A stretch of DNA of 64,000 bases. Source: Flavobacterium sp. N2820 (GTDB taxonomy: Bacteria > Bacteroidota > Bacteroidia > Flavobacteriales > Flavobacteriaceae). Below are positions 8,260-17,301 of the stretch, piece after piece (positions within the stretch are counted from its first letter, which is position 1; each line of letters starts with the position of its first letter). A model generated the notes under the pieces. It saw nothing but the letters and a program-made list of their open reading frames with translations, was not told where the DNA came from and did not search any database. The stretch covers positions 1,689,001 through 1,753,000 of the forward strand of contig NZ_CP110008.1 of NCBI RefSeq assembly GCF_025947285.1. Direction: 5' to 3'. A program made the translations under genes and the position numbers.

Positions 8260-9111
8260 TCATCGAATACACTTCAACAGCAATTTATTCTTATCGCCAT
8301 TAAAAATATTGACATCCACCATTCCTTTAATTCCTTCGATCTGAGCTTTTTCGGTGAATTGCCAAAACTGCCAATCAGATTCTAAATCATTTCGCCAAAA
8401 ATTATAATTGGCAATCCAAAGTGGATATTCTGAAAATTCTTCTTTTAAGAAATCGGTATAATAACTTTCTCCCGAATAAATGATGGGTTTTACTTTGTAA
8501 TGCTTTTCAACTTTATTTAACCAACGTCGTAAACCAACTTTTAAGCTATCAATCGATTGTGATTTGGGTAATTTTTCAATGTCTAGAACAGGAGGCAAAT
8601 CACCTTTTTGCAATCTTACGGTTTTGATAAAATTTTCGGCTTGTTCAATCGAATTTTCGTTGGGACGATAATAATGATAAGCACCTCGAATCAATTGACG
8701 CTCTTTTGCAGCTTTCCAATTCTCTTTAAATTTGGAATCAATTTTATCTTTTCCAGCGGTGGAACGAATAAAAACAAACGATAGTTCAAACGCTTCATCA
8801 ATATGGTAGGTTTGCTCCCAATCGATTTCGCTTTGATATTCTGAAACATCAAAACCAATGGCTTTATTATCGTGTTTATGAAGTACTTCGTAGATTCTGA
8901 TATCGGCTAATTTTCGTTCATCGGCAGATAATTCGTTGGCATATTTATCGGTTTTAAAACCTAAATAATACAGAAATCCATCTCGAAATTTATAAATACT
9001 AATCGCAATAATTAGTATCAGAAAAAAAGAAAAAACAACCAAAAACCACTTTCCAAAAAAACGGGGTTTACTTTTCTTAACAGTTCTTTTTCTTCGAATT
9101 GGTTGTGCCAT
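8260..9111 (-). CDS. Glycoside hydrolase family 25 (lysozyme-like) membrane-anchored protein
   Basis: A 283-residue protein with a basic N-terminus, one membrane helix (about 22-44) and a GH25 muramidase domain (about 85-280). Landmarks are GFDVSEYQSEIDW, SFVFIRSTAGKDKID, RGAYHYYRPNENS, the catalytic-site DIE in LPPVLDIEKLP and the terminal WQFTEKAQIEGIKGMVDVNIF. It would cleave peptidoglycan in the periplasm while anchored in the inner membrane. Its ATG overlaps the stop of the upstream phosphatidylserine synthase gene (TAATG), so the two are probably co-translated. Confidence 0.9.
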   Translation of the reverse strand: MAQPIRRKRTVKKSKPRFFGKWFLVVFSFFLILIIAISIYKFRDGFLYYLGFKTDKYANELSADERKLADIRIYEVLHKHDNKAIGFDVSEYQSEIDWEQTYHIDEAFELSFVFIRSTAGKDKIDSKFKENWKAAKERQLIRGAYHYYRPNENSIEQAENFIKTVRLQKGDLPPVLDIEKLPKSQSIDSLKVGLRRWLNKVEKHYKVKPIIYSGESYYTDFLKEEFSEYPLWIANYNFWRNDLESDWQFWQFTEKAQIEGIKGMVDVNIFNGDKNKLLLKCIR

Positions 9112-9854
9112 TATTTTTTAGCCAAAACAGTATTGTTTATAACCGATAACGCAACATAAAGTAAAATTATTATAGGCAAAGCTGTAAATCCTAATACAAA
9201 CAATAAAACAACCGATAATACTAAAAAGAGCACTTGTAGCTTATTTTTTTCCCAACTAAAATCTTTCATTTTTAATGAAAATAAAGGAATTTCTGCATTC
9301 AACATATAAGCACTTAATATAGCGATTCCAAGTAAAACAAACGGATTGTACAAAGCATCAACCAACCATTCATGTGTTCCCGCATATTGAATCATCGGAA
9401 TACTCATAATCAATAATGCATTTGCAGGTGTAGGTAACCCAATAAAAGAATCTGTTTGACGCGTGTCTATATTAAATTTTGCTAAACGATAAGCAGAAGC
9501 TAGCGTGACTATGAAGCCCAAATAAGGCACAAATCCCATGTAGTAAAACTCTTCTGTCAAAAAATATTTAGACGTATCATCTTCTTGAATATCTTGGAAC
9601 AATTTAAAAAGCATTAATCCTGGCACAACACCACTAGTAACCACATCGGCAAGAGAATCCAATTGCAAACCTAATTCGCCTGAAACGTTAAACTTTCTAG
9701 CAAAAAAACCGTCCCAAAAATCAAAAAAGATACCTAAGCTAACAAAGATAAAAGCTTCATCATAATACCCTTTAAAAATAGCAATAATTGCTAATAAGCC
9801 ACTTGCAAGGTTTAATAAAGTAATGGTGTTTGGAATGTGTTTTTTAATTTGCAT
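9111..9854 (-). CDS. pssA: CDP-diacylglycerol-serine O-phosphatidyltransferase
   Basis: A 247-residue integral membrane enzyme that makes phosphatidylserine, the precursor of phosphatidylethanolamine. The CDP-alcohol phosphotransferase signature is visible as FWDGFFARKFNVSGELGLQLDSLAD. Several membrane helices follow. The frame is open to 9917, but a minus-strand TACATTTG -7 element at 9904-9911 lies inside that extension, so the ATG at 9854 (MQIKKHIPNTITLLNLASGL) is the better start, with a leader of about 44 nt. It is the first gene of a two-gene unit with GH25. Confidence 0.93.
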   Translation of the reverse strand: MQIKKHIPNTITLLNLASGLLAIIAIFKGYYDEAFIFVSLGIFFDFWDGFFARKFNVSGELGLQLDSLADVVTSGVVPGLMLFKLFQDIQEDDTSKYFLTEEFYYMGFVPYLGFIVTLASAYRLAKFNIDTRQTDSFIGLPTPANALLIMSIPMIQYAGTHEWLVDALYNPFVLLGIAILSAYMLNAEIPLFSLKMKDFSWEKNKLQVLFLVLSVVLLFVLGFTALPIIILLYVALSVINNTVLAKK

Positions 9855-9903
9855 ACAAATACGTTTAAAAATGGTCAAAAGAAGCAACGTTACTAATTTA
9901 CAG

Positions 9904-9911
9904 CAAATGTA
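9904..9911 (-). promoter_or_regulatory. -7 element upstream of pssA
   Basis: TACATTTG on the minus strand matches TAnnTTTG and sits 50 bp upstream of the pssA ATG at 9854. No clear -33 box is visible at the usual spacing. Confidence 0.45.
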
Positions 9912-9975
9912 ATACAATAAGTTAATACTTTTAGAGTTTAGTATTTGAGAAATTTATTTCATCTTTGTAAAAAAT

Positions 9976-11055
9976 TTGGCATTGAAAAAGATCTTTTTAA
10001 TTCTATTCGTTGGAATAACTGCCCTAAACTATGCGCAAACAGTTCGAAAATACTCGAATGAGTTTATGAATATTGGGGTGGATGCTGCTGCTTTGGGAAT
10101 GTCTAATGCAGTAGTTTCTCATACGAGTGATGTAAATTCGGGCTACTGGAATCCTGCAGGTTTACTAAAATTAGAAGACAAACAATTTTCGTTAATGCAT
10201 GCGAGTTATTTTGCAAATATTGCCCAATATGATTATGCTGCTTTTGCGATGCCAATTGACAACCGAAGTGCCGTTGGAATTTCGTTAATTCGTTTTGGAG
10301 TAGATGACATTTTAAATACCACACAACTAATTGACAGCGAAGGAAATATAGATTACAACAGAATTTCATTATTTTCAACCGCCGATTACGGTTTAACCGT
10401 TTCCTATGCGAGAAGTTTACCCATCGAAGGATTAAATTATGGCGTGAATGCCAAGGTAATTCGAAGAGTTATAGGTGATTTTGCTAATTCGTGGGGATTT
10501 GGATTGGATTTAGGAATCCAATATATCAGCGAAGACGAAGATTGGAAATTTGGGTTAATGATTAGAGATATTACAACTACATACAATACGTGGACAATCG
10601 ACGAAGAAAAATACCAGGAAATTGCAGATGCCGTACCCGGTGAAAATCAAGAATTGCCAGAAACGAGCGAAATTACCTTACCAAAAGCGCAATTGGGTAT
10701 GTCTAAAAAGTGGATTATTCGCTACGATTATAGTTTAGTTGCTGCAGCTAATTTAAACATGCAATTTGCCAGAACAAACGATATTATTTCTACCAATACA
10801 GTGAGTATTGACCCTGCTTTAGGATTTGAATTTGGTTATATAAATTTAGTTTATTTGCGAGGTGGAGTTGGAAATTTTCAACAAATTACCCAAATAGACG
10901 ATTCTAAAAAACTGAGCTTTCAACCCAATATTGGTATCGGATTCAAATATAAAGGAATTCATGTTGATTATGCACTAACCGACTTAGGTGATCAAAGTGC
11001 CGCTTTGTATTCGAATATTTTTTCGATAAAAGTAGATTGGGAATTGTTTAGATAA
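9976..11055 (+). CDS. PorV/PorQ-family outer-membrane protein (T9SS-associated type)
   Basis: A 359-residue protein with an N-terminal signal peptide (LKKIFLILFVGITALNYAQ) and a predicted beta-barrel. Its N-terminal mature region, GVDAAALGMSNAVVSHTSDVNSGYWNPAGL, is the hallmark of PorV/PorQ (UPF0164-like) proteins, which in Bacteroidota shuttle or process T9SS cargo. It resembles the PorV2 type rather than PorV itself, which is inference from length and motif. The initiator is TTG; 9976 is the longest, but TTG at 9982 gives a more typical signal peptide start. The stop is followed at once by a strict 7-bp array. Confidence 0.8.
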   Translation: MALKKIFLILFVGITALNYAQTVRKYSNEFMNIGVDAAALGMSNAVVSHTSDVNSGYWNPAGLLKLEDKQFSLMHASYFANIAQYDYAAFAMPIDNRSAVGISLIRFGVDDILNTTQLIDSEGNIDYNRISLFSTADYGLTVSYARSLPIEGLNYGVNAKVIRRVIGDFANSWGFGLDLGIQYISEDEDWKFGLMIRDITTTYNTWTIDEEKYQEIADAVPGENQELPETSEITLPKAQLGMSKKWIIRYDYSLVAAANLNMQFARTNDIISTNTVSIDPALGFEFGYINLVYLRGGVGNFQQITQIDDSKKLSFQPNIGIGFKYKGIHVDYALTDLGDQSAALYSNIFSIKVDWELFR

Positions 11056-11058
11056 TTT

Positions 11059-11093
11059 AAGAAAAAAGAGCAAAGAAACTAGAAGAAAGACTT
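11059..11093 (+). repeat. Heptad array AAGA-NNN (5 x 7 bp)
   Basis: Five exactly phased 7-bp units: AAGAAAA, AAGAGCA, AAGAAAC, TAGAAGA, AAGACTT. The array begins 3 bp after the stop codon of the PorV-like gene and ends 8 bp before the DUF4105 start. The head AAGA is kept in four units and the 3-nt tail varies. Confidence 0.65.
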
Positions 11094-11101
11094 TAAATAA
11101 A

Positions 11102-12223
11102 ATGATAAAAAAACTACTTTTCACGCTACTTATTTTAATTTCTTTTCATGGATTTTCCCAAAATATATCCCTTTCAAACCAAGCGAAAGTAAGTATTTTA
11201 ACCTGTGGCACTGGACCAGAATCATATGCAATGTATGGACATACGGGAATTCGAATTCAGGATACAGCCCAACAAATTGATGTAGTTTACAATTATGGCG
11301 CGTTTGATTTTAATACCCCTAACTTCATCGGGAAATTTATAAAAGGTGATTTACAATATTTTGTAACAAATGGAAGTTATATCGATTTTTACTACAATTA
11401 TCAAGCTGAAAATCGTGAAATTATCGAACAAAATCTGGCACTTTCTTCGACACAAATCAATCAATTGTTTCAGCAACTAAATGCCTCTGTTTATAGTGAT
11501 GATCGATTCTATACCTATAAATTTATTGATAGAAATTGTACTACAATGGTTGTGGATAAAATCAATAGCACATTAGGCAGTGAATACATAAAATCGGCCA
11601 CAACAAATCAATCGTATAGAGAAATCTTGTATCCCTACATGACTGATTTTTATATGAAATTAGGCATTCAATTGATTTTTGGTGCAAAAGTAGATGAACC
11701 TGCTACTCGCCTATTTTTACCTTATGAATTCAAAAAAGCAATTTCGGATACAAAAGTAAACGGAAGCGGTATTGAACAATCAAACAAAACCATCTTAGAA
11801 GCTAGAAAAACGGATCTTCCATTCAATTGGTTAAATTCGATTTATTCTTTAATTGGAGCGCTTTTACTTTTAGTTATTTTAGGTAAAAAGTGGCTAAAAA
11901 TTAGTTATTTTATCTTTGCTGGATTATTAGGAGTTTTCTTTTCTTTAGTAGGATTATACTCGCTACATGAAGAAATATTATGGAATTATAACATTCTATT
12001 ATTCAATCCTTTAGTGTTATTTTTTACATGGTATTATTGGAAAGGTAATTGTGCAAAAATTGTGCTTTTTGGAAAAATTTGTCTTGGGTTTCTACTAGCA
12101 TATTTTGTTTATATGTTAAACAAAATACATTTAGAAATTGTGTGGCCTTTTATCGTATTACATTTTTACTGGATAGCAAAAATTGTTTTACAGAATAAAA
12201 AATGTAATATAGTTCGCGGATAA
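11102..12223 (+). CDS. DUF4105 (Lnb N-terminal periplasmic domain-like) membrane protein
   Basis: A 373-residue protein with a signal peptide (MIKKLLFTLLILISFHGFSQ), a periplasmic domain (about 25-245) and four or more membrane helices in the last 130 residues. The periplasmic part carries SILTCGTGPESYAMYGHTGIRI, VVYNYGAFDFNTPNFIGKF and the Cys/Asn motif FIDRNCTTMVVDKI, which fit the DUF4105 family, a predicted papain/NlpC-like hydrolase fold with Cys and His. Substrate unknown; a cell-envelope lipid or peptide is inferred. It is probably co-transcribed with the PorV-like gene. Confidence 0.8.
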   Translation: MIKKLLFTLLILISFHGFSQNISLSNQAKVSILTCGTGPESYAMYGHTGIRIQDTAQQIDVVYNYGAFDFNTPNFIGKFIKGDLQYFVTNGSYIDFYYNYQAENREIIEQNLALSSTQINQLFQQLNASVYSDDRFYTYKFIDRNCTTMVVDKINSTLGSEYIKSATTNQSYREILYPYMTDFYMKLGIQLIFGAKVDEPATRLFLPYEFKKAISDTKVNGSGIEQSNKTILEARKTDLPFNWLNSIYSLIGALLLLVILGKKWLKISYFIFAGLLGVFFSLVGLYSLHEEILWNYNILLFNPLVLFFTWYYWKGNCAKIVLFGKICLGFLLAYFVYMLNKIHLEIVWPFIVLHFYWIAKIVLQNKKCNIVRG

Positions 12224-12293
12224 AACGGATTCTCTGAGGCGAAACGCTGGGTAAATAAATTTTTATCACTTGATTTTTCATCATGTATTTCCT

Positions 12294-12349
12294 AAAACTG
12301 ACTACGAAACACTGATCACTGTAAACTGAATACTGCACACTGATTATTG
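12294..12349 (+). repeat. Heptad array NNN-ACTG (8 x 7 bp) at the sugar transferase stop
   Basis: Eight exactly phased 7-bp units: AAAACTG, ACTACGA, AACACTG, ATCACTG, TAAACTG, AATACTG, CACACTG, ATTATTG. Six of the eight keep ACTG and a seventh keeps three of its four bases. The last unit covers the stop codon and last codon of the minus-strand sugar transferase (12344-12349). The opposite neighbour DUF4105 ends 70 bp upstream, so the array lies between convergent genes. Confidence 0.75.
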
Positions 12350-13726
12350 TCCTCTAAAAAACAAAATAGTACTCATTGTTTTTAAAACGATATTGATATC
12401 CAAAAACAAACTTCGGTGTTTAATGTAATATAAATCGTAGCGCAATTTCATCAAACTATCTTCTAGATTAGAACCATACGAATAATTCACTTGAGCCCAA
12501 CCCGTAAGTCCTGGCTTAATTACGTGTCTAGTTTGATACAAGGGAATTATAGCCGAAATTTCAGTAACAAAAACTGGGCGTTCTGGTCGTGGACCAATGA
12601 TTGCCATTTCACCTTTTAGCACATTAATAAATTGAGGCAATTCGTCTAAACGCGTTTTTCGAAGAAACTTACCAAATGGAGTTATCCTAGCATCACCAAC
12701 AGTTGCAAAAACAGCACCATTTTTCTCTGCATCTTGAACCATTGTTCGCAATTTGTAAATTGTAAAAGGGATTCCGTTTTTTCCTACTCGTTCTTGCGAA
12801 TAAAAAAAGCTTCCACGGTTGGCTATAAGATTTACCAACCACAAAATGGGTGCAATTGAAAAGAACCCGAGCAAACCCAAAACCGAAAAACCTATATCAA
12901 AAATTCGGCTGAAATAGACATATAACTTATTTTGATTGCTACGACTAAAAGGAAAAAACTTATACAATTCTTTACTCTCAAAGTTAATCGGCAATCTGTA
13001 AGTGCTATTTTCGTATACTTCTTTGTATTGTCGTATGACTAATCCGCGCTCCAAATAACGCAATAACTCAGCGTATAATTCAACCGAGTTACTTTTGTTT
13101 TTTATTTGCGAAACTACAATTTCTGACACATAATTTTTATAAATAAAATTTTCTAAATGGGCTTCGTCTACCAAATGAATTCTTGTTTTTTGAGGAACCT
13201 CATCTGTAGCAACATAACCTACAACTTTGTAGTGAGGATTAACTGTAAATAATTCGGCAACTAAATCATCAATTTCTTTGCTGCTCCCTATGAAAAGTAC
13301 TTTTTTTACAAATCGATTGGAAGCTAAAAAAACAATATACAAATTACGCCAAATCAATAAAGCGAAGAATATGGCAAAGAAAAACAAAATAATTTGCAAT
13401 CGATTGGAAGGCAAAACTGGAGTATACAGAGGCGTTAACAAATACAAAAGCGTTGTCAAAGCGGTTGTAAGTACAATACTTTTTGAAACTTGAAAGCGAT
13501 TACTAGCTGTTTGTAAATTATACATTTCGAAAATAGTTCCAAAAAAATTAATGTAAACGGCTAAAACGATAGTCCAGTAGAAATTTGTCCTTGAAACTTT
13601 AAAATAATCGAATTGAAGAAAATGCCCAATTAATGCTAAAATTAACACTATAAAAAGCACATCCATTGTACGCAAAAGGATTTTACGTTCAGAAATTTCA
13701 AAATGAATTCTTTTTTTGTTGTGCAT
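12344..13726 (-). CDS. Polyprenyl glycosylphosphotransferase (priming sugar transferase)
   Basis: A 460-residue membrane enzyme of the WcaJ/WbaP type that transfers a sugar-1-phosphate from a UDP-sugar to undecaprenyl phosphate to begin a repeat unit. It has an N-terminal block of about four helices (20-130), a central nucleotide-binding-like domain (VLFIGSSKEIDDL), another helix near 275, and the catalytic domain (about 270-460) with FYSQERVGKNGIPFTIYKLRTM, RKTRLDELPQFINVLKGEM and IGPRPERPVF. It ends the minus-strand operon. The sugar cannot be read from sequence. TTACTTTG (minus, 13747-13754) is a near-consensus -7 element, so it may also have its own promoter. Confidence 0.93.
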   Translation of the reverse strand: MHNKKRIHFEISERKILLRTMDVLFIVLILALIGHFLQFDYFKVSRTNFYWTIVLAVYINFFGTIFEMYNLQTASNRFQVSKSIVLTTALTTLLYLLTPLYTPVLPSNRLQIILFFFAIFFALLIWRNLYIVFLASNRFVKKVLFIGSSKEIDDLVAELFTVNPHYKVVGYVATDEVPQKTRIHLVDEAHLENFIYKNYVSEIVVSQIKNKSNSVELYAELLRYLERGLVIRQYKEVYENSTYRLPINFESKELYKFFPFSRSNQNKLYVYFSRIFDIGFSVLGLLGFFSIAPILWLVNLIANRGSFFYSQERVGKNGIPFTIYKLRTMVQDAEKNGAVFATVGDARITPFGKFLRKTRLDELPQFINVLKGEMAIIGPRPERPVFVTEISAIIPLYQTRHVIKPGLTGWAQVNYSYGSNLEDSLMKLRYDLYYIKHRSLFLDINIVLKTMSTILFFRGQ

Positions 13727-13792
13727 AATCTGGGGCGAAATTGATGCAAAGTAACAAATAATTGTGAGAACTTATAAAAAAAAATATTTTTT

Positions 13793-14806
13793 CTAATCCA
13801 ACAAATTAATCCATTGTTTTTTAACCACTTGCCAATCCATTTGTGCTACTAAATGTTTTGCGTTTAGTATCATTTGTTGTGTTTCTTCTGGATGCGCTAA
13901 CAATCGTTGGATTGCCTCTACCATTCCAGAAACATCAGTATCATCAACTAACAAAGCATCTACTTCATGTGTTAGTAAAAATGGAATTCCACCTACATTG
14001 GTACTCACAACCGGCAAACCAAGTGCCATGGCTTCCATAACACTTACTGGAGTATTATCAAAATGTGTGGTATTCATAAAAATATCGTGTGTTGAAGCCA
14101 ACTGCCACCAATCCTCTTTAGACAATTTCCCAGTAAAAGTAACGGGTACAGATGCATCAGAGGCATAAGTTTTGGTAGTTAGCAAACTACCATCTTTATC
14201 GGGCCCCACCATAGTGAGTGTAGCTTTTGGATATTTTTTTTGCAAATCCACTAATACTTTTACAGCCATCATAGGATTATAAATGGAAGCAAAGGCGCGC
14301 ACCCAAAGCAACTTTGGAGCAAATTGTACTCTTTGTTTAAACGTGTAACTTTCAAGAGCAATAGTATTCGGAATATGAAGAACATTACCGTATCCTTCTT
14401 GCTCAAAAGCTTGTTTTAAATAACCTGAAGGAGCCACATTGCAATAAGCATTAGCAAAAACCAACCGACATAATCTAGGATTCCTTTTTAACCGATTTGG
14501 TAAATCACCACCATGCAAAATAGGAATGTATTTGATGCTTAAAATTCGTGCAAACTGACTACACACAAAAGCATACCAAAACGCTTTAGTGCTGTAAGTA
14601 TCTATCAATAAATAAGAAACTTTATTGCTATACTTAAAAACGGCACACACCATATCCAACATTCGAAAAGGAAATGATTTTTTATCAGAAGCATAAACAA
14701 CCAAATAGTGCTCTTGCTCCAATTGTTGGCCTAGCGTTTCTATAGTAGTTTTGTTATAACCGTGTTTAGACAGTTGATTCCCTATGTACAACAGGTGCTT
14801 CTTCAT
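13793..14806 (-). CDS. Glycosyltransferase family 4
   Basis: A 337-residue GT-B enzyme. The N-terminal half begins MKKHLLYIGNQLSKHGYNKT. The C-terminal GT4 domain shows LLWVRAFASIYNPMMAVKVLVDL, ATLTMVGPDKDG and the donor site FDNTPVSVMEAMALGLPVVSTNVGGIPFL (E-x7-E type region). It would add one sugar to the exopolysaccharide repeat unit on the cytoplasmic side. Its 5' end overlaps the polymerase gene by 41 bp. The acceptor and donor are unknown. Confidence 0.92.
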   Translation of the reverse strand: MKKHLLYIGNQLSKHGYNKTTIETLGQQLEQEHYLVVYASDKKSFPFRMLDMVCAVFKYSNKVSYLLIDTYSTKAFWYAFVCSQFARILSIKYIPILHGGDLPNRLKRNPRLCRLVFANAYCNVAPSGYLKQAFEQEGYGNVLHIPNTIALESYTFKQRVQFAPKLLWVRAFASIYNPMMAVKVLVDLQKKYPKATLTMVGPDKDGSLLTTKTYASDASVPVTFTGKLSKEDWWQLASTHDIFMNTTHFDNTPVSVMEAMALGLPVVSTNVGGIPFLLTHEVDALLVDDTDVSGMVEAIQRLLAHPEETQQMILNAKHLVAQMDWQVVKKQWINLLD

Positions 14807-16127
14807 TGATAAATGAAACTTTTAAAAGTGATAAGGCATAAATAAAAGCAGGAGCTGCAATTCGCATTGCGGCATGATTGATGGTTAAAAGCCAGAATAT
14901 AACAAATGAAAAGACAAAAATATTTTGTTGATTATTCAGGTATAGTAAAAATGGTGTTATTAATAATATTATCAATGCAAAAAGACCGAACATTCCATGT
15001 TCAGCTAACATTCTGGTAATTTCATTATGTGATGCAGCATCAAGACCTGTAGTCTCTAATCGATATTCTTTATTTTTACCAACCCCTACCCCAAATATAG
15101 GATTTTCCAAAAACATATTAAACTCTGATTCTATCAATTGTTCTCTACCAGTAAGTTTACTTAGTTTTTCTCTTCCTCTTGCGTCTTGATTAGCATAACG
15201 TTTATCAATTAATCCACTAGTTTGGATTGAGCTATATAACCATATACCTCCTAGCGCAAATGCTCCAAAAACAACCAACATTACAACTTTCGATTTTGCT
15301 TCAGCCTTGGTATAATACAAAAGTAAAAACACTACTACCAAAATCATCACAAAACCGGTGATCACTCCCCCTCTTGAAAATGTAACTATTCCTCTAAAAG
15401 TAATGATGATAAAAAATAAAATATTAATATTTCTAATTAATGTTGTTTTAGAACTTAAAACAATCTTAACAAAAAAAAGAAAAATACCTAAACCTAATAT
15501 TGTTGACACTTGATTGGGACCAAAGCCACCAGAAGTTTCAAAATTTGATTCCGTATTAGTTACAACATCTTTAACACTTGGAGTATACAAATACATATAA
15601 ACTAGAGTAGCCATCAATGGATAAGCTAACATGTCTAGTATTTTTTTTATTTGTTCAAAAGTAATTTTGCGTTGATAGCAATAAATTGAACAAACCATCA
15701 GTGTAATAGGCCCAATTATATTAAATGTGATGGCTTTTCTAATATCTGTTTCAAAATTCAAAGTAAAAAACGACAAAAAAATACTTGGCAACAAAAGCAT
15801 TCCGAAAATCCAATACAGAATGGCATTTTTGGAAAAACCTTTAAAAAACATCCCAATTAACAAAACCCCCATTACCCCATATTTTGCATATTGTTCAAAA
15901 AAATTACCTTCTGTCATCCGCAAAAATACTTCGGCCCCTACTATATAGGCTGCTACATAAAGCGCTTCATTATTGGTGTTTTTACGTAATATAACATAAC
16001 GATATCCTACTAAAATTATTGAAATAGCATATAATTTTGATACGAAAGGCACAAAATAAATTAGTAGTCCAATTACTAAATGGATGAGTACAAACTTAAT
16101 ATATTGATTTGATTCGTTTGTTGTCAT
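14766..16127 (-). CDS. O-antigen ligase/polymerase family membrane protein
   Basis: A 453-residue polytopic protein with 10-12 predicted membrane helices. A large periplasmic loop (about 315-375) includes IFGVGVGKNKEYRL and ASHNEITRMLAEHGMFGL, the Wzy_C/WaaL signature with its conserved His. It would polymerise or ligate lipid-linked repeat units at the periplasmic face. In this operon, with a priming transferase and glycosyltransferases, polymerase (Wzy) is the more likely role, but no Wzx flippase is present in the window. It overlaps both neighbours. Confidence 0.88.
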   Translation of the reverse strand: MTTNESNQYIKFVLIHLVIGLLIYFVPFVSKLYAISIILVGYRYVILRKNTNNEALYVAAYIVGAEVFLRMTEGNFFEQYAKYGVMGVLLIGMFFKGFSKNAILYWIFGMLLLPSIFLSFFTLNFETDIRKAITFNIIGPITLMVCSIYCYQRKITFEQIKKILDMLAYPLMATLVYMYLYTPSVKDVVTNTESNFETSGGFGPNQVSTILGLGIFLFFVKIVLSSKTTLIRNINILFFIIITFRGIVTFSRGGVITGFVMILVVVFLLLYYTKAEAKSKVVMLVVFGAFALGGIWLYSSIQTSGLIDKRYANQDARGREKLSKLTGREQLIESEFNMFLENPIFGVGVGKNKEYRLETTGLDAASHNEITRMLAEHGMFGLFALIILLITPFLLYLNNQQNIFVFSFVIFWLLTINHAAMRIAAPAFIYALSLLKVSFINEEAPVVHRESTV

Positions 16128-17215
16128 AATGTTTTTTGATAGGCAACCAGCATTTTATTCATTACTTGTTTAGCTGAATAATTTTGATTTACAAAAATAT
16201 TCAAATTAGAAGCCAATCGCTTATTTTCGAATGGTTTATTTGTAATTTGTTTTAAAACATGGACTAATGCATTTTCATCTTCCGACTCAAAACAGAATCC
16301 TGTTTCATCATTTCTAATAATTTGACTACAATAACCTACATTTGAACAAACTACTAAAACATTTGCTCTCCCATATTCCAATAAAGTAACTGGAAAACCT
16401 TCATAAGTGGAAGTTAAAAGACCCACGTTTGATTGATTTAAAATATGTTGAACATCTGTACAAGCACCATAAATAAAAACAGCATGCATTAAATTTTCAG
16501 TTTCAATTTTCTTCTTTAAATGATTTGAATATTGATCTGAGTTGTCTTTTCCGATAAAATGTAATGTCCATCCCAAAGAAGCCATTTTGCTTTGAGAAAA
16601 AGCAGAAACTGCTAAAAGATGATTTTTAGGCGTTCTTAAATTAGCCAACAAAACGATTCTTTTTCCTTCTTCTCCTTTTAAAAAAGTAACAGCTTTTTCT
16701 GTTGCCTTTTCTTCAATATAATTTGGAATAAAATGAATGTTGATTGTTTTTAAATGCTTTAAAGCCCAAGATTGAAGTTCTTGATTCACTGTAAAAACAC
16801 CACTAAAAAAATAGGAAGAGATTTTTATAAAAAAATTTGCCTTACTATTTTCAACTCTATTTCCAAAATGATCATGCCAAAATATTTTTATTGATGGAAT
16901 AGTCATTTTTAATAAAACAGCAAAAAAATACGAACTACCGTGTGCATGAACAACTAAAACCTTGTTCTTTATTACAAACTTTCTTAACCGCAATAATGCT
17001 GAAAAATCTAATGCTTTTTCCTTTTCTAAAAAAAGATAATCTACTTTTGAGTTGATGCTCTCTTTTAAACTACCTTCTAAACGAGTAACCACTAATCCAG
17101 AAAAAGAAAGTTCATTTCCAAAAGTATTTGCAATAGTAACTGCCATTCGTTCAGCGCCACCTGGCTCTAAACTATCAATTAACTGAATTACTCTAATATC
17201 TTGAACTGATTTCAC
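16124..17215 (-). CDS. Glycosyltransferase family 4
   Basis: A 363-residue GT-B enzyme. The N-terminal domain starts VIQLIDSLEPGGAERMAVTIAN, a glycine-rich acceptor-side loop common in GT4. The C-terminal domain has IVLLANLRTPKNHLLAVSAF and TSTYEGFPVTLLEYGRANVLVV as the donor nucleotide region. It overlaps the polymerase start by 4 bp, fitting a tightly packed exopolysaccharide operon. The sugar donor is not predictable from sequence. Confidence 0.9.
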   Translation of the reverse strand: MKSVQDIRVIQLIDSLEPGGAERMAVTIANTFGNELSFSGLVVTRLEGSLKESINSKVDYLFLEKEKALDFSALLRLRKFVIKNKVLVVHAHGSSYFFAVLLKMTIPSIKIFWHDHFGNRVENSKANFFIKISSYFFSGVFTVNQELQSWALKHLKTINIHFIPNYIEEKATEKAVTFLKGEEGKRIVLLANLRTPKNHLLAVSAFSQSKMASLGWTLHFIGKDNSDQYSNHLKKKIETENLMHAVFIYGACTDVQHILNQSNVGLLTSTYEGFPVTLLEYGRANVLVVCSNVGYCSQIIRNDETGFCFESEDENALVHVLKQITNKPFENKRLASNLNIFVNQNYSAKQVMNKMLVAYQKTL

Positions 17216-17301
17216 TCGTAGAAATTAATAATTGTGTAAATATAGAAAAAGAAAGGTAAGCACAGGAGAAGTTGAATTACAAATTGTATTTAAAATAATA
17301 G

